Of a stretch of DNA of 64,000 nucleotides, positions 17,677 to 26,900 are shown piece by piece. Position numbers and translations under genes: made by a program. The number at the start of each line of letters is the position of its first letter. Position 1 is the first letter of the stretch. This DNA is from JANMDU01 sp031418715 (GTDB taxonomy: Bacteria; Pseudomonadota; Gammaproteobacteria; Burkholderiales; Burkholderiaceae_C): assembly GCA_031418715.1 (NCBI GenBank), contig JANOJL010000045.1, positions 62,001 through 126,000 on the forward strand, written 5' to 3'. A model generated the notes under the pieces. It ran no database searches. It worked only from the letters and a program-made list of their open reading frames with translations, and was not told where the DNA came from.

Positions 17677-17744
17677 TTTTTAAGTCAAATCGGCATCTTG
17701 CCGTTATATATTGTACGAAGTATGCTCACTATTTAATAGCGTAT
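17677..17744 (+). repeat. dispersed repeat, copy 5
   Basis: It fills nearly all of the 78-bp space between the response regulator and kinase genes. The left end TTTTTAAG is antisense to the kinase leader; CCGTTATATA and AGTATGCTCAC follow, then TTTAATAGCGTAT. Confidence 0.85.
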
Positions 17745-17754
17745 AACAAAGCCA

Positions 17755-18498
17755 TCAATCTTGCTGTTTGGCAAACACATAGCCCACGCCGCGCACCGTG
17801 AGGATGCGTTTGGGCTCTTTCACATCGGTTTCAATCGCTGCACGAATGCGCCCCATGTGAACGTCTATCGAGCGGTCAAACGCTTCCAGTTCGCGCCCGC
17901 GCACCGCTTCCATGATTTGCTCGCGCGTGAGCACGCGGCCTGCCCGTTCGGCCAGCGCGACCAACAGGTCAAATTGATAAGACGTCAGCTCCGCTTCGTG
18001 CACCGTTTCTCGCCCAGCTTCATGCCTGCCCCCCCGCGCGATATGCACGATGCGGGCATCGCGGTCAATCACCAAGCTGCCAAAGACAAGTTGCGATGTG
18101 AGCGCAGCCACTTCGCCTTTTGGTAAGGCTTGCCTGCGCAAAATCGCCCTGATACGCGCCAAGAGTTCGCGTGGCTCAAAGGGCTTGGCCATGTAATCGT
18201 CTGCGCCCAGCTCCAAGCCAATCACCCGATCCATCGGATCGCCCTTGGCCGTCAACATCAGCACCGGCGTGTGGCGCACAGGCTCGCTCAGCGCACGCAG
18301 ACGGCGGCAAACTTCCAAACCATCAATGCCCGGCATCATCAGATCCAAAATCATCAAATCTGGCTTGATCGCCTCAGCCTGCGACAAGCCCGCCACACCA
18401 TTTGGCGCATGACTCAAATCAAACCCCTGCGCCCGCAAATAATCGCCCACCATGCTGGCAAGGCGCAGATCATCGTCAATCAAAAGGAGTTGCGGCAT
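17755..18498 (-). CDS. OmpR-family response regulator
   Basis: The ATG at 18498 gives 247 residues starting MPQLLLIDDDLRL. The receiver domain has acidic residues D8-D10, phosphoacceptor D52 (ILDLMMPG) and the late Lys in MAKPFEPREL. The C-terminal winged helix (RVLTREQIMEAVRG, then RSIDVHMGRIRAAIE) is OmpR/PhoB type. It is the first gene of a two-gene operon with the kinase and should bind DNA as a dimer. The name RstA/CpxR-like is possible but not claimed. Confidence 0.92.
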   Translation of the reverse strand: MPQLLLIDDDLRLASMVGDYLRAQGFDLSHAPNGVAGLSQAEAIKPDLMILDLMMPGIDGLEVCRRLRALSEPVRHTPVLMLTAKGDPMDRVIGLELGADDYMAKPFEPRELLARIRAILRRQALPKGEVAALTSQLVFGSLVIDRDARIVHIARGGRHEAGRETVHEAELTSYQFDLLVALAERAGRVLTREQIMEAVRGRELEAFDRSIDVHMGRIRAAIETDVKEPKRILTVRGVGYVFAKQQD

Positions 18499-19030
18499 TC
18501 GTCCATTGTGGCGCGAATATGTTTCGCTTGTGTAAAGTCCACCGCTCGGGGAGCACAACGCACGGATTCGTATGGATTCTTGACCTTAAGCAATGGCTCG
18601 TGCTTATATTAATAAACTCTGTAAACCCATTCTATTGAAAGACTTGGCTTGGTGCGAAGAGTTGTAGTTTTGGTTTGAACAGAAATGTCGCGCCTTGAAG
18701 CCAAAGATTGCTTACCGTCCCCGTCCCTGAGCGCGTCGACGATCGTGAGTCTGAGCGATAGATTTTGATTTCGCCCCCAAACTGAGTCACTGATGCGGTC
18801 CTGCGATGAGCCAACTGGACGCAGGCACAGACGTGCACGTCTGCGGTATTTCCTTTGCACTTTATGAGCGGCTATTCTGATCAATTAAAGTCGTAAACAT
18901 ACACGCTGGTTGCTGTCGTCGAACGGCTGCAATGTCGTCGACAGCGGCTTTGGGCCAACTGCGGTCGGTCGCAAATGACAGCTCATGGGAAGTAGACTGG
19001 TTTAATTCGTTGATGCTACCTGCCTGCAAT
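18499..19030. other. gene-free stretch left of the IS3 element
   Basis: Short open frames here have no start signals or recognisable protein sequence. The stretch separates the two-component operon from the IS element and shows no Rhs similarity that I can detect, unlike the other flank of the IS. Confidence 0.5.
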
Positions 19031-19099
19031 TGACCTGCCCCCAATCTCCATGCCACTCATTCTTCCAAATTGCGGGTTGATGTTACTGCATTGAATCTT

Positions 19100-20080
19100 T
19101 CAAATTGGTGGGGCAAGCGGCGTGTGGGCGGTAGCCGCAGGCGTTAAGCCGTCCACACACAGCGCGTCAGTTTGCAGTGGGGTCAACGCGGGCAGCGGCA
19201 TCGCCGCTTGTCCACAGCCTTGTGCTGTGGGCAACCGCGTTGTCCCCACGGCGTGCGCTGGTGTCTTTGCCTCGTCACGGTTGGTTTGCTGCTGACGCAT
19301 CTTGGCGGCAAACAAGGCTGGCGGCATGCGCTGGCAGCTGCTGTGTGGTCTGATTTGGTTATAGTCCTGCCTCCACTGAGCTGTGTAGTGGCGCGCTTGT
19401 TTGAGCGTCATGAACACATGCTCGTTCAAACACTCATCGCGCAGCGTGTCGTTCAAACTCTCGATGTAGCCGTTTTGCATGGGTCTGCCAGGTTGGATGA
19501 GGATATGCTCGATCTGGTGTTCTTGGCACCAGGCTAGAAATGCTCGGGCGGTGAACTCTGGTCCGTTGTCGGTGCGAACTGCTTGTGGATAGCCACGAAA
19601 GCGCGCTGCCTCGTCTAGCATGCGGGTGACGTATTGCGCGCCCATGCCAAAGTCGCAAGCCAGTTGCACGCATTCATGGCTGAAGTCATCAGCGACCACC
19701 AGACACTTGATGCGCCGCCCGCTGTCCAGCGAATCACTGACGAAGTCCATACTCCAGGTCTGGTTGGCAAAGCTAGCCGCCACCAATGGCACGCGCTGGC
19801 TGCCGGATTTCTTCCTGCGGCGTTTGCGCACCTGTAAGCCCTGCGCTTTGTACAAGCGCCAGACGCGCTTGTGATTGGCCCCATGGGTGGGGCGTAGGAA
19901 ATCACCAATGAGGCGGTAGCCCCAGCGCCTTCGAGTCAAGGCCACGTCTTTGATGGCGCTGGCCAATGCCTCGTTGCTGGCGCTGCTGACGGCAGGGTTT
20001 CGGTAGGCATCTCGGGATAGCCCCACAAGAGTGCAGGCGCGCCGCTCGGAGCGCTTTCCTTGCTCGATCATGGCTTGCAC
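19100..20080 (-). CDS. IS3-family transposase OrfB (DDE integrase domain)
   Basis: The frame has 326 codons from a GTG. Integrase-core residues are visible: first Asp in WSMDFVSD, second Asp in VRTDNGPEFT, and Glu in NGYIESLNDTLRDE. The HTH_21 segment (RRWGYRLIGDFLR) precedes them. The frame is open upstream through PQERRAAVQAM up to the end of OrfA, so the active product is probably an OrfAB fusion made by ribosomal frameshifting, as in other IS3 elements. The C-terminal 60 residues are Pro/Ala/Thr-rich. Confidence 0.9.
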   Translation of the reverse strand: MQAMIEQGKRSERRACTLVGLSRDAYRNPAVSSASNEALASAIKDVALTRRRWGYRLIGDFLRPTHGANHKRVWRLYKAQGLQVRKRRRKKSGSQRVPLVAASFANQTWSMDFVSDSLDSGRRIKCLVVADDFSHECVQLACDFGMGAQYVTRMLDEAARFRGYPQAVRTDNGPEFTARAFLAWCQEHQIEHILIQPGRPMQNGYIESLNDTLRDECLNEHVFMTLKQARHYTAQWRQDYNQIRPHSSCQRMPPALFAAKMRQQQTNRDEAKTPAHAVGTTRLPTAQGCGQAAMPLPALTPLQTDALCVDGLTPAATAHTPLAPPI

Positions 20081-20106
20081 AGCCGCGCGGCGCTCTTGTG
20101 GGGCAA

Positions 20107-20370
20107 TTACTTTGAGCCTAGAACGAGCTTTAAGGCATCAATATCTAGGTGGGCTTCGGCTAGCAATCGCTTGAGTTTGCTGTTCTCCAGCTCCAACGCC
20201 TTCAATCGCTTGGCCTCATCAGCCTCCATGCCGCCAAATTTGGCTCTCCACTTGTAGAAGCTGGCATCGCTGAAACCGTGCTTTCTGCCCAGCTCGGCTA
20301 TCGGCATGCCGCTTTCGGCCTGTTTGAGGAAGCCAATGATCTGCTCCTCGGTGTATCTGCTCTTTCTCAT
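20107..20370 (-). CDS. IS3-family transposase OrfA
   Basis: The protein has 87 residues: an HTH of the Tnp_1/InsE type (RYTEEQIIGFLKQAE ... DASFYKWRAKFGGM) and a leucine-zipper-like tail (LKALELENSKLKRLLAEA). It binds the IS ends. The sequence resembles the IS51/IS407 side of the IS3 family. It is followed by OrfB in another frame. Confidence 0.9.
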   Translation of the reverse strand: MRKSRYTEEQIIGFLKQAESGMPIAELGRKHGFSDASFYKWRAKFGGMEADEAKRLKALELENSKLKRLLAEAHLDIDALKLVLGSK

Positions 20371-20437
20371 TTCGTCATTCTCCTAGAGTTGGTGCTCTTT
20401 GGAAAAATGACTGGCACGCTAGGCGGGGGCTAGGTCA

Positions 20438-20619
20438 CGCGCCGCCTGCCCCTAGGCCGGCAACCGTTGCAGCTGCGGCTTGACCAGCTTTTGGTTTGGG
20501 AACCTTGCGACCCAGGGGGTCGATCTCGAATTTCACCGTTTCGCCGTTGGCGTTGGTGATGCCCACCACGTCCCCGCGCAGCGTCAAGAGGGTCTCGCTG
20601 CGGTAGCCGGTGGCGTCGA
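20438..20619 (-). pseudogene. rhs gene fragment cut by the IS
   Basis: The minus-strand frame encodes IDATGYRSETLLTLRGD and VVGITNANGETVKFEID, nearly identical to an internal YD-repeat region of the full Rhs protein (around + 26290-26420). It then diverges into KPKAGQAAAATVAG and ends at a stop in the IS terminus. The fragment begins directly after the stop of the candidate immunity gene at 20620, which is the layout of displaced Rhs toxin cassettes after recombination. Confidence 0.8.
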
Positions 20620-21198
20620 TCACCAGAATCGCCACCAAGGTTTCCCAGTTTTTAGCGAACTTGATTGTGAAAGCAGATCAAAGTTGCCGTATTTCACGCT
20701 AGGTATTTCTTCATCGTGTTTGAAACCAATGATGGTCTTGGCAGCATTCAAAGGAATGTCGAAATAGTGATCAACATTTGCCTTCTCTCCGCCCTCCGCT
20801 TGCTGTTGCGCAGCGTGAGCGTCAGCCATATCCTCAAAGGTCGGCGGCAACACTCCAGACGTCTTCAAATTAATGGGGCCGTTTTCACCAACGTGTTCAG
20901 CGCGCCATAGCATCGCGCCGCCAACCCACTGCTCAGCAGAGCTAAACATGACATGTTCCTCAATCGAGCAGGCAATCACGGGGAACCTTCTCGACACACG
21001 CTCAAGCGAGCTTGGCTTGAGAAAACCATGGTTACATCGGGTGGCAACTACGAGGTACCATCCACTGGGCAGCGCGTAGCCTGACAGAGGTTCCCGAGCA
21101 TATTCGCAGGATTGCCCAGTGCGGGCGATACTTAACTCGGAAAGAGCACTATCGGGATCGCTGCATTGAATCGCGAGCAAGGAGAGTGAGTAGCCCAT
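20620..21198 (-). CDS. candidate immunity protein for the displaced Rhs toxin
   Basis: The start ATG at 21198 overlaps the stop of the Rhs cassette by 1 nt (TAATG), a strong sign of translational coupling; the longer upstream frame should be ignored. The protein has 192 residues with no signal peptide and no family I recognise. Blocks include GWYLVVATRCNH, SRRFPVIACSIEEHVMF and AGHE-free acidic stretches near the end; the tail is Trp-rich (KPWWRFW). Its role as immunity protein is inferred only from position behind a toxin domain. Confidence 0.6.
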   Translation of the reverse strand: MGYSLSLLAIQCSDPDSALSELSIARTGQSCEYAREPLSGYALPSGWYLVVATRCNHGFLKPSSLERVSRRFPVIACSIEEHVMFSSAEQWVGGAMLWRAEHVGENGPINLKTSGVLPPTFEDMADAHAAQQQAEGGEKANVDHYFDIPLNAAKTIIGFKHDEEIPSVKYGNFDLLSQSSSLKTGKPWWRFW

Positions 21199-22589
21199 TA
21201 TTTTGCGTAGACCGACTGCATCATGTTCACGTTGGCTTTGTTCGGATAGAGCAGGAAACCTCCGCCCGCGCTGCCCGCCGAGAAACTGCTGCCAGCGATC
21301 CCCGAGACGGTAGAGTAGTCCCAGTAATGTGTAGTAAGCGATGTTCCCGGTATCTGGGCCGCCTCGCGCTGGGCCGAGGATAGGTTGGCAGTTCCCCACT
21401 TTGACTCAACAAAATTTCGAAATCCTGACAAGCCGAAATCGAACGTTGATGGCTGACCGTTTCGTACTACTCCATTTTCGACCTGTGTGCTAAAAGATCG
21501 CCCCGTACCTACTAACCCAATGGCCGACATAGTCTCGCCGATTTTGCCTTTGATCTGATTTGCAGTGCCGGTGCCCACCAAGTTTGGCAAAGTGGTCTTG
21601 AACAAATACGGCACCACCTCTCCGGCGACTTTGCCGCCCACTGCTCCCATGGCAGTGTCCGCCACAAAGCGCCAGGCGCTCACAGCTTGCCCTTGCGCCC
21701 AGTTGATCCCTTGCGTGGTGGCACTGCTGACCGCGCCAGCAGTCGCACCGGCGCAGGCAGGCCCACAGGTGACCGCAGCAGCACCCCCGGCCGCCCCGCC
21801 AGTCAATGCCCCAGCGTAGTCCGCGAACGAACTCAGCCTGCCTCGGGCCAAGTCAATACCCCCTTGGACAAGCACGCCACCCACTCCACCGACAATACCG
21901 CCACCCACCTGCATCCCTACATGCCCACTCGGATCATTCGCATTAACCGGATTATTCGACGTGTACTGATAGAAATTCACATCTCCCGCAGCAAACCCCA
22001 GCGGATCCTCGCTGATGAACCTTCCAATCGCCGGATCGTAATACCGTGCCCGGTAGTAGTAAAGCCCCGTGCCGTCATCCTCCCTGCCGGTGTACTTCAG
22101 CCGGCTAGGGCTGGTTCCCGTAGTCGATTGGGTCTGGCCGAATGCCTGGTACTTGATGCTCTGCGTCGTCCCCCCGTTGTGCCCGGTCACAGCGCTCACG
22201 CTGGTCACCTGATCGTGGTGGAACAAATAGGGCTTGGTTTTGCCGTCGGTGTCATTCATCCAGGCGGCCACCAGCTCGTCGGTGCTTGAGCCTCGGAAGT
22301 ATTTGGCCAGCAGGGTGTTGCCCGAGTATTCGCTCTCCAGGTGCTCCCCCTCCAGGTAATAGCTGCGGTTGCCCAATGCTCCACCGCTTCTGCCGATGCG
22401 GTGATCCGTCGGGTCGTAGCTGTAGCTCTCTGATCCAACCGTCTTCACGCGGCCCTTGGCGTCCCAGCTGAGGGTTTTGGTGCCCAGGCCGGTTTGGCTG
22501 GTGAGGCGGCCTGCGTTCGCGCGTACACACGCGCTGGCGGTGCTGGTGCGTGGGCATAGGCGTAGGCGTAGGCGTGGGCGTGGGGTCAT
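21198..22589 (-). CDS. truncated (orphan) Rhs C-terminal toxin cassette, nuclease-like
   Basis: The frame has 463 codons. After about 28 low-complexity residues it enters the Rhs core at GRLTSQTG and keeps the hyperconserved end (RARYYDPAIGRFISEDPLGF ... NANDPSG). The 243-residue variable region after DPSG has KIGE, an Asp in STFDFGLSG, and E-x-K in NFVESKWG followed by SSAQREA. This order fits restriction-endonuclease-fold (PD-(D/E)xK) toxins. The last 21 residues match the tail of the full Rhs protein. There is no signal peptide and the N-terminal nine-tenths of Rhs is missing, so it is a displaced cassette that becomes active only if fused to a full rhs. The ATG used here may be fortuitous. 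Confidence 0.75.
   Translation of the reverse strand: MTPRPRLRLRLCPRTSTASACVRANAGRLTSQTGLGTKTLSWDAKGRVKTVGSESYSYDPTDHRIGRSGGALGNRSYYLEGEHLESEYSGNTLLAKYFRGSSTDELVAAWMNDTDGKTKPYLFHHDQVTSVSAVTGHNGGTTQSIKYQAFGQTQSTTGTSPSRLKYTGREDDGTGLYYYRARYYDPAIGRFISEDPLGFAAGDVNFYQYTSNNPVNANDPSGHVGMQVGGGIVGGVGGVLVQGGIDLARGRLSSFADYAGALTGGAAGGAAAVTCGPACAGATAGAVSSATTQGINWAQGQAVSAWRFVADTAMGAVGGKVAGEVVPYLFKTTLPNLVGTGTANQIKGKIGETMSAIGLVGTGRSFSTQVENGVVRNGQPSTFDFGLSGFRNFVESKWGTANLSSAQREAAQIPGTSLTTHYWDYSTVSGIAGSSFSAGSAGGGFLLYPNKANVNMMQSVYAK
21937..22500 (-). repeat. rhs-core direct repeat, paired with about 24591-25160
   Basis: About 565 bp encoding the end of the Rhs core are nearly the same in both genes, with long identical runs around the RYYDPAIGRFISEDP and NPVNANDPSG codons. 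It gives homology for recombination that could switch the toxin tail of the full Rhs gene. Confidence 0.85.
22555..22588. repeat. short hexanucleotide tandem repeat (GGCGTA-like)
   Basis: About five units of GGCGTA/GGCGTG lie exactly at the left edge of the displaced Rhs cassette, coding PRPRLRLRL. It may mark the recombination breakpoint. Confidence 0.6.
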
Positions 22590-22624
22590 GAAAACATTAC
22601 AGAAGAAGTATTTGTGGAGAGAAA

Positions 22625-22680
22625 AACAGGTTTAGCCTTTATATTACTTGCGTGAGCAGCTATTTCTTTCATAGCAATTT
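22625..22680 (+). repeat. dispersed repeat, copy 6
   Basis: A diverged copy: TTTAGCCTTTATATTACTTG, then CGTGAGCAGCTATTTC and TTTCATAGCAATTT. It lies between the DUF4304-like gene and the displaced Rhs cassette. Confidence 0.7.
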
Positions 22681-22744
22681 AGGTGGCTAGATATCATAGT
22701 GAAAGTCCTGGCGGCGGTTTCCTATATAGCTTCCTTTTCATACT

Positions 22745-23608
22745 TCAACCCGCTGCCGCCTTCTGAACCAACTCGTTGAAACGGTCGCTCTTTAAGGCAT
22801 CAAGAATGCCAGTATGCGCATTCCACTCCGCACAGTTTTCCTGCGGCTCCTCACCCTTATAGCGATTCCGTAACTTTTCGTCTTCCGCTATGGCCGACTC
22901 CAACAAGCGTTGCGCTTCGTCAGTCCGACCTACTAGGGCTAGTAGAATGGCTTTTTTCGAAGAACTGATATTTGAGGAGAGGAAAGGGTGTGCTAGCAAG
23001 GATGTGTAATCCGTTACCTGCTCCAGCAGCGGCAATCCATAGTTGATGATCTGATCGACCATCATCTGCGTTGTTTCTTCTGAATACGCAGTCGCCCAGA
23101 AATACCAAGCCGTTGGCAATTTTTCTTTTCGGTACACGAGATAAAGCATTTCACCAGCTGTCCCTGACTGGACTCGATAAATACCGCTGGCAAATTGGTG
23201 GTAAATCTTCTCGACCACAGGCACGTGCAACGCAGCAACTATTCCAACTTGAAGTAATCCAGTTGATGGCTCACTCTTAACGAAATGTACTCCTGCTAAG
23301 TCGTAGATGCATGGCGTTCGGGGTCGAGTCCACACCTCGAATTTTTTCGACCGCCGCTCGAACCCAAGCGGTTTGAGAACAGCTTCCACCTTGTTGGTGA
23401 TCCGCTGGCGCAACTCAGGTAGCGGGATCGGCGCATGGCGGGGCTTTGGTTGGATGGTGGCTATCCACGGGAAGCGATCCCATCGGACAGAAGGGATCGC
23501 GCCGGGATAGTGACCAAACATCCGTCTGATGCGATTCCACCAGTTACGCACGGCGAGTGTCACTTTCGTCTTTAAACGAGTAGCTAAATTTCCCACTCCG
23601 ATTCCCAC
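22745..23608 (-). CDS. DUF4304-like protein, possible second immunity protein
   Basis: The protein has up to 287 residues from a GTG start that overlaps the end of the preceding gene by 25 nt. The middle part (VEAVLKPLGFERRSKKFEVW, then YDLAGVHFVKSE) resembles the DUF4304 family, often found beside polymorphic toxins. The first 40 residues are basic and Trp-rich and could belong to a longer start than is used. The C-terminal third (LALVGRTDEAQRLLESAIAE) looks like a helical repeat. Co-directional with and coupled to the Imm8-like gene behind the full Rhs. The immunity role is inferred. Confidence 0.55.
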   Translation of the reverse strand: MGIGVGNLATRLKTKVTLAVRNWWNRIRRMFGHYPGAIPSVRWDRFPWIATIQPKPRHAPIPLPELRQRITNKVEAVLKPLGFERRSKKFEVWTRPRTPCIYDLAGVHFVKSEPSTGLLQVGIVAALHVPVVEKIYHQFASGIYRVQSGTAGEMLYLVYRKEKLPTAWYFWATAYSEETTQMMVDQIINYGLPLLEQVTDYTSLLAHPFLSSNISSSKKAILLALVGRTDEAQRLLESAIAEDEKLRNRYKGEEPQENCAEWNAHTGILDALKSDRFNELVQKAAAG

Positions 23609-23958
23609 TCGCCGAGTAAGCCAATTCTTCTCATAACGTCATCAACGGTGCGCCCTTTGCACATTTTCACATGTCGCTCAATGCTCGAAATTATCAGATC
23701 ATAAGAATATTTTTGGACGATAAGCATCCCGTGACCAATCACACAATCACCGTTTTTTAAATTATTTGAGATCCAACTTGGCGTGCATACAGTCACGTCA
23801 AATCGTTCTATCCCCTTACCTCGCTCATTTATTTGGACAAAGACTTCCAATCCAATTTCAAACTCAAAATCATCTAATGGTATGAATTGCACAAGCTCAA
23901 TGCGGCCTTTGATGGTTTTCAAAAAAATTGATTGCACAGATGGTTGAAATAATTGCAT
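23584..23958 (-). CDS. candidate immunity protein, Imm8-like
   Basis: The protein has 124 residues and starts 11 bp after the stop of the full Rhs gene, the expected place for its cognate immunity gene. The wording FDVTVCTPSWISNNL, GHGMLIVQKYSYDLI and KMCKGRTVDDVMRRI, ending in an acidic Trp segment (LLGEWESEWEI), resembles the Imm8 immunity family. Cytoplasmic, small and acidic. The family match is from memory of the pattern; the pairing with the Rhs toxin tail is inferred from position. Confidence 0.65.
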   Translation of the reverse strand: MQLFQPSVQSIFLKTIKGRIELVQFIPLDDFEFEIGLEVFVQINERGKGIERFDVTVCTPSWISNNLKNGDCVIGHGMLIVQKYSYDLIISSIERHVKMCKGRTVDDVMRRIGLLGEWESEWEI

Positions 23959-23969
23959 TTTTTCAACCG

Positions 23970-26900
23970 CTACTTCGAATAAACAGAGCGCGTCATATTT
24001 GTATTGGGCTTGTTTGGGTAAAGCAAAAAACCGCCGTTTGCGCCAAATCCTTCTTGCGAAGATACAGACGATAAACCTCCAAAAGCGCCACCTATAAGAC
24101 CCTCATTTACCTGCGTTCCAAAATTTGTTACGTTGGCATGGATATTTGTGACGGGTTTGAAATTACCTGATGATTTGATAACGTTTGACTCAAAGTTTGC
24201 CTGGATACTGTCCGTTTTAATCTTAAGTGCGGGTGCCCGAAAGGAATTCAGCTCGCTCTGACTAACAAACGTTTTCCCGAGTTCAGTTGCTTCCAATTTC
24301 GTTACGTTTTGGCTCAAGGTTGATGTGAACTTCGGTGCCACACCTGATTCAACAAGTTCGCGTCCATAAGTTGTCAGCCGATTTATTTCTGTAAGTTTGC
24401 TAGCTGCGGTCAGCTTACTGGCCAAGCCTGCCCCCACAGCACCCAATGCTACGTCAATCGCAATAGCGTTGGTATCAAAAACAGCATTCCAGTTACCCCC
24501 AGACATGCCATAACGAATGAGTCCCCCTAGCACCACGCTAGTGCCCCCGCCAATCGCAAAGTTTAAAAAATTTCCACTAGGATCATTCGCATTAACCGGA
24601 TTATTCGACGTGTACTGATAGAAATTCACATCTCCCGCAGCAAACCCCATCGGGTCTTCAGATATGAACCTTCCAATCGCCGGATCGTAATACCGTGCCC
24701 GGTAATAGTACAGCCCCGTGCCGTCATCCTCCCTGCCGGTGTACTTCAGCCGGCTCGGGCTGCTGCCGGTGCTGCTCTGGGTGGCCCCAAAGGCCTGGTA
24801 CTTGATGCTCTGCGTCGTGCCCCCGTTGTGCCCGCTCACCGCGCTCACGCTGCTGACCTGGTCGTGGTGGAAGAGGAAGGGCTTGGTCTTGCCATCCGTG
24901 TCGTTCATCCAGGCGGCCACCAGCTCGTCGGTGCTTGAGCCTCGGAAGTATTTGGCCAGCAGGGTGTTGCCTGAGTATTCGCTCTCTAGATGCTCGCCTT
25001 CTAGGTAGTAGCTGCGGTTGCCCAGAGTGCCACCACTTCTGCCGATGCGGTGATCCGTCGGGTCGTAGCTGTAGGTCTCAGCCCCCACGGTCTTCACGCG
25101 TCCCTTGGCGTCCCAGCTCAGGGTCTTGGCGCCCACGCCGGTCTGGGCGGTCAGCCTGCCTTCGAAGTCGTGTGTGAAGGTGGATTCGAGCGTGCCCGTG
25201 GCGCTGCCGATGCGGATGTCCGCCAGCCGGTTGGTATTGGTGGTGTAGTTGTAATAGCGGGTGCTGGCGTTCTGGGTCAGGCTGCCTTGGGTATGGGTTT
25301 TTCTGTTACCGACTTTGTCGTAGCCAAAGAGTTCGTCGTTGGCTGCGCCGGGGTAGTCCGCCCGCGTGAGCCGGTACAAGGCATCCAGCGTGTAGCTGCT
25401 GGCGCCAGTGGCGTCGCTTTGCGTGGTGATGTTGCCCACCCGATCCCGCGTGTAGCTGGTGCTGGAGACGGGATTGTTGGCCGCATCAAACTGGCTCAGT
25501 TGCGTCAGCCAGCCATTGGCGTCGTACTGGTGGCTGCTGCGTGCGCCGTTGGCACTCACGCGGCTGAGCAGGCGCCCGGCCGGGTCGTACTGGTAGTCCA
25601 CCTGGGTGTAGTCGGGGTTTCTCAGCATCACCAGGCGGTTGGCCGCGTTGTACACGTAAGCCGTGGTGCTGTTCTGGTAGGTGGTCTTGGTCAGGATGTT
25701 GCCCACCCGGTCGTAGCTGAAGGCCAGTGCTTTGTTGCCTCGGCTGTCCAGCTTGGCCACCAGGCGGTTCAGGCGATCCCAGCCGAAGGCGTAGCCCACC
25801 TCGTGGTTGGCTGCGCCATTGAGGTTGCCCGCTGGGTCGTAGCCGAAGGTCTCGGCTGTGTTGTCTTTCATGTAGTCGACGCGGGTCGGGCGGTTTCCGT
25901 TATCAAAGCTGAAGCGGGTGACCTCATTCAGGCGGTTGGTTTGCTCGTAAATGTTGCCGGCTTCATCTCTCTTGTAGCTGACTGTGCGGGCGCTGTGGTC
26001 GGTCTGGCTGATCGGGCGGCCTAGGTCGTCGTAGGCAAAGGCCCAGGTTTTGTTCTCGGCGTCTTTGACGCTCAGGCGCTTGCCGGCCAGGTCGTAGGTG
26101 AAGACGGTCTCGCCGCTCAGGGCATCGGTGATCTTGGTGAGGCGGTTGAGCTCGTCGTAGCTGCGGCTTTCTGAGCAACCCAGTGCGTTCTTGGGCTGCA
26201 GGCCGGCTTGCGCGTTGGCGTCGACTGTGCAGGTGAGGTTGCTGTTTTCGTCATAGGTGAATTCGCTGCGGTAGCCTTTGGCGTCGATGGCGGTGGTTTT
26301 GCGGCCCAGGGCGTCGATCTCGAATTTCACCGTTTCGTTGTTGGCGTTGATGATGCCCACCACGTCGCCCCGCAGGGTGAGGATGGTCTGGCTGCGGTAG
26401 CCGCTGGCGTCGATCACCGCCACCCGGCGGTTCATGGCATCGTACTCGAAGCGGGTGCTGTGGCCTTCGGCGTCTAGCACCGCAATCACATTGCCTGCCT
26501 CGTCGTAGGTGGTGCTGGTCACGCTGCCTGCCGCGTCGGTTTCGGTCTTGACCCGGTCGGCGGCGTCAAATGTGCGGGTCATCACGTCGCGCACCTCAAA
26601 GCTGGCGTCGGGCTTTTTGTAGCGGTGCGTCACCTTCCAGAGTTGGCCGTTGGCATCAAAGCTGTTGAGGACTTCGTTGCCCAGGCTGTCGGTAGCGCGG
26701 GTCACGCGGTCCAGCGCGTCGTAGTCGTAGCTGGTGGTCAGGTCGATCAGCGCGGCGTTGGTCGGACTGGTGCGGCGCTTCAAGGTCTCGCTCTTCTTGC
26801 GGCCCAGATTGTCGTAGGTGTAGACCTTGGTGATGGCCACGCCCGAGGGCATGCCCACGGTCTGCTGCTGGCTCACGTTCAGGCCGTTGCTGGCGGCTTC

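Larger units (their letters stand above)
19031..20437 (-). mobile_element. IS3-family insertion sequence, 1407 bp
   Basis: The ends are imperfect inverted repeats: left TGACCTGCCCCC, right (read inward) TGACCTAGCCCCC, each followed by related blocks (ATGCCACTCATTCTTCCAAA versus GTGCCAGTCATTTTTCCAAA). It encodes OrfA and OrfB on the minus strand. The flanking bases (CAAT on the left, CGCG on the right) are not a duplication, so either the outer boundary is off by a few bases or one flank was later lost or exchanged. The right end cuts an rhs fragment. Confidence 0.88.

Noticed and set aside
25050..26024. Long open frame (324 codons) on the + strand
   Set aside because: It is antisense to the Rhs core and arises from the repeated GC-rich codons of the YD repeats; no ribosome site and a low-complexity translation.
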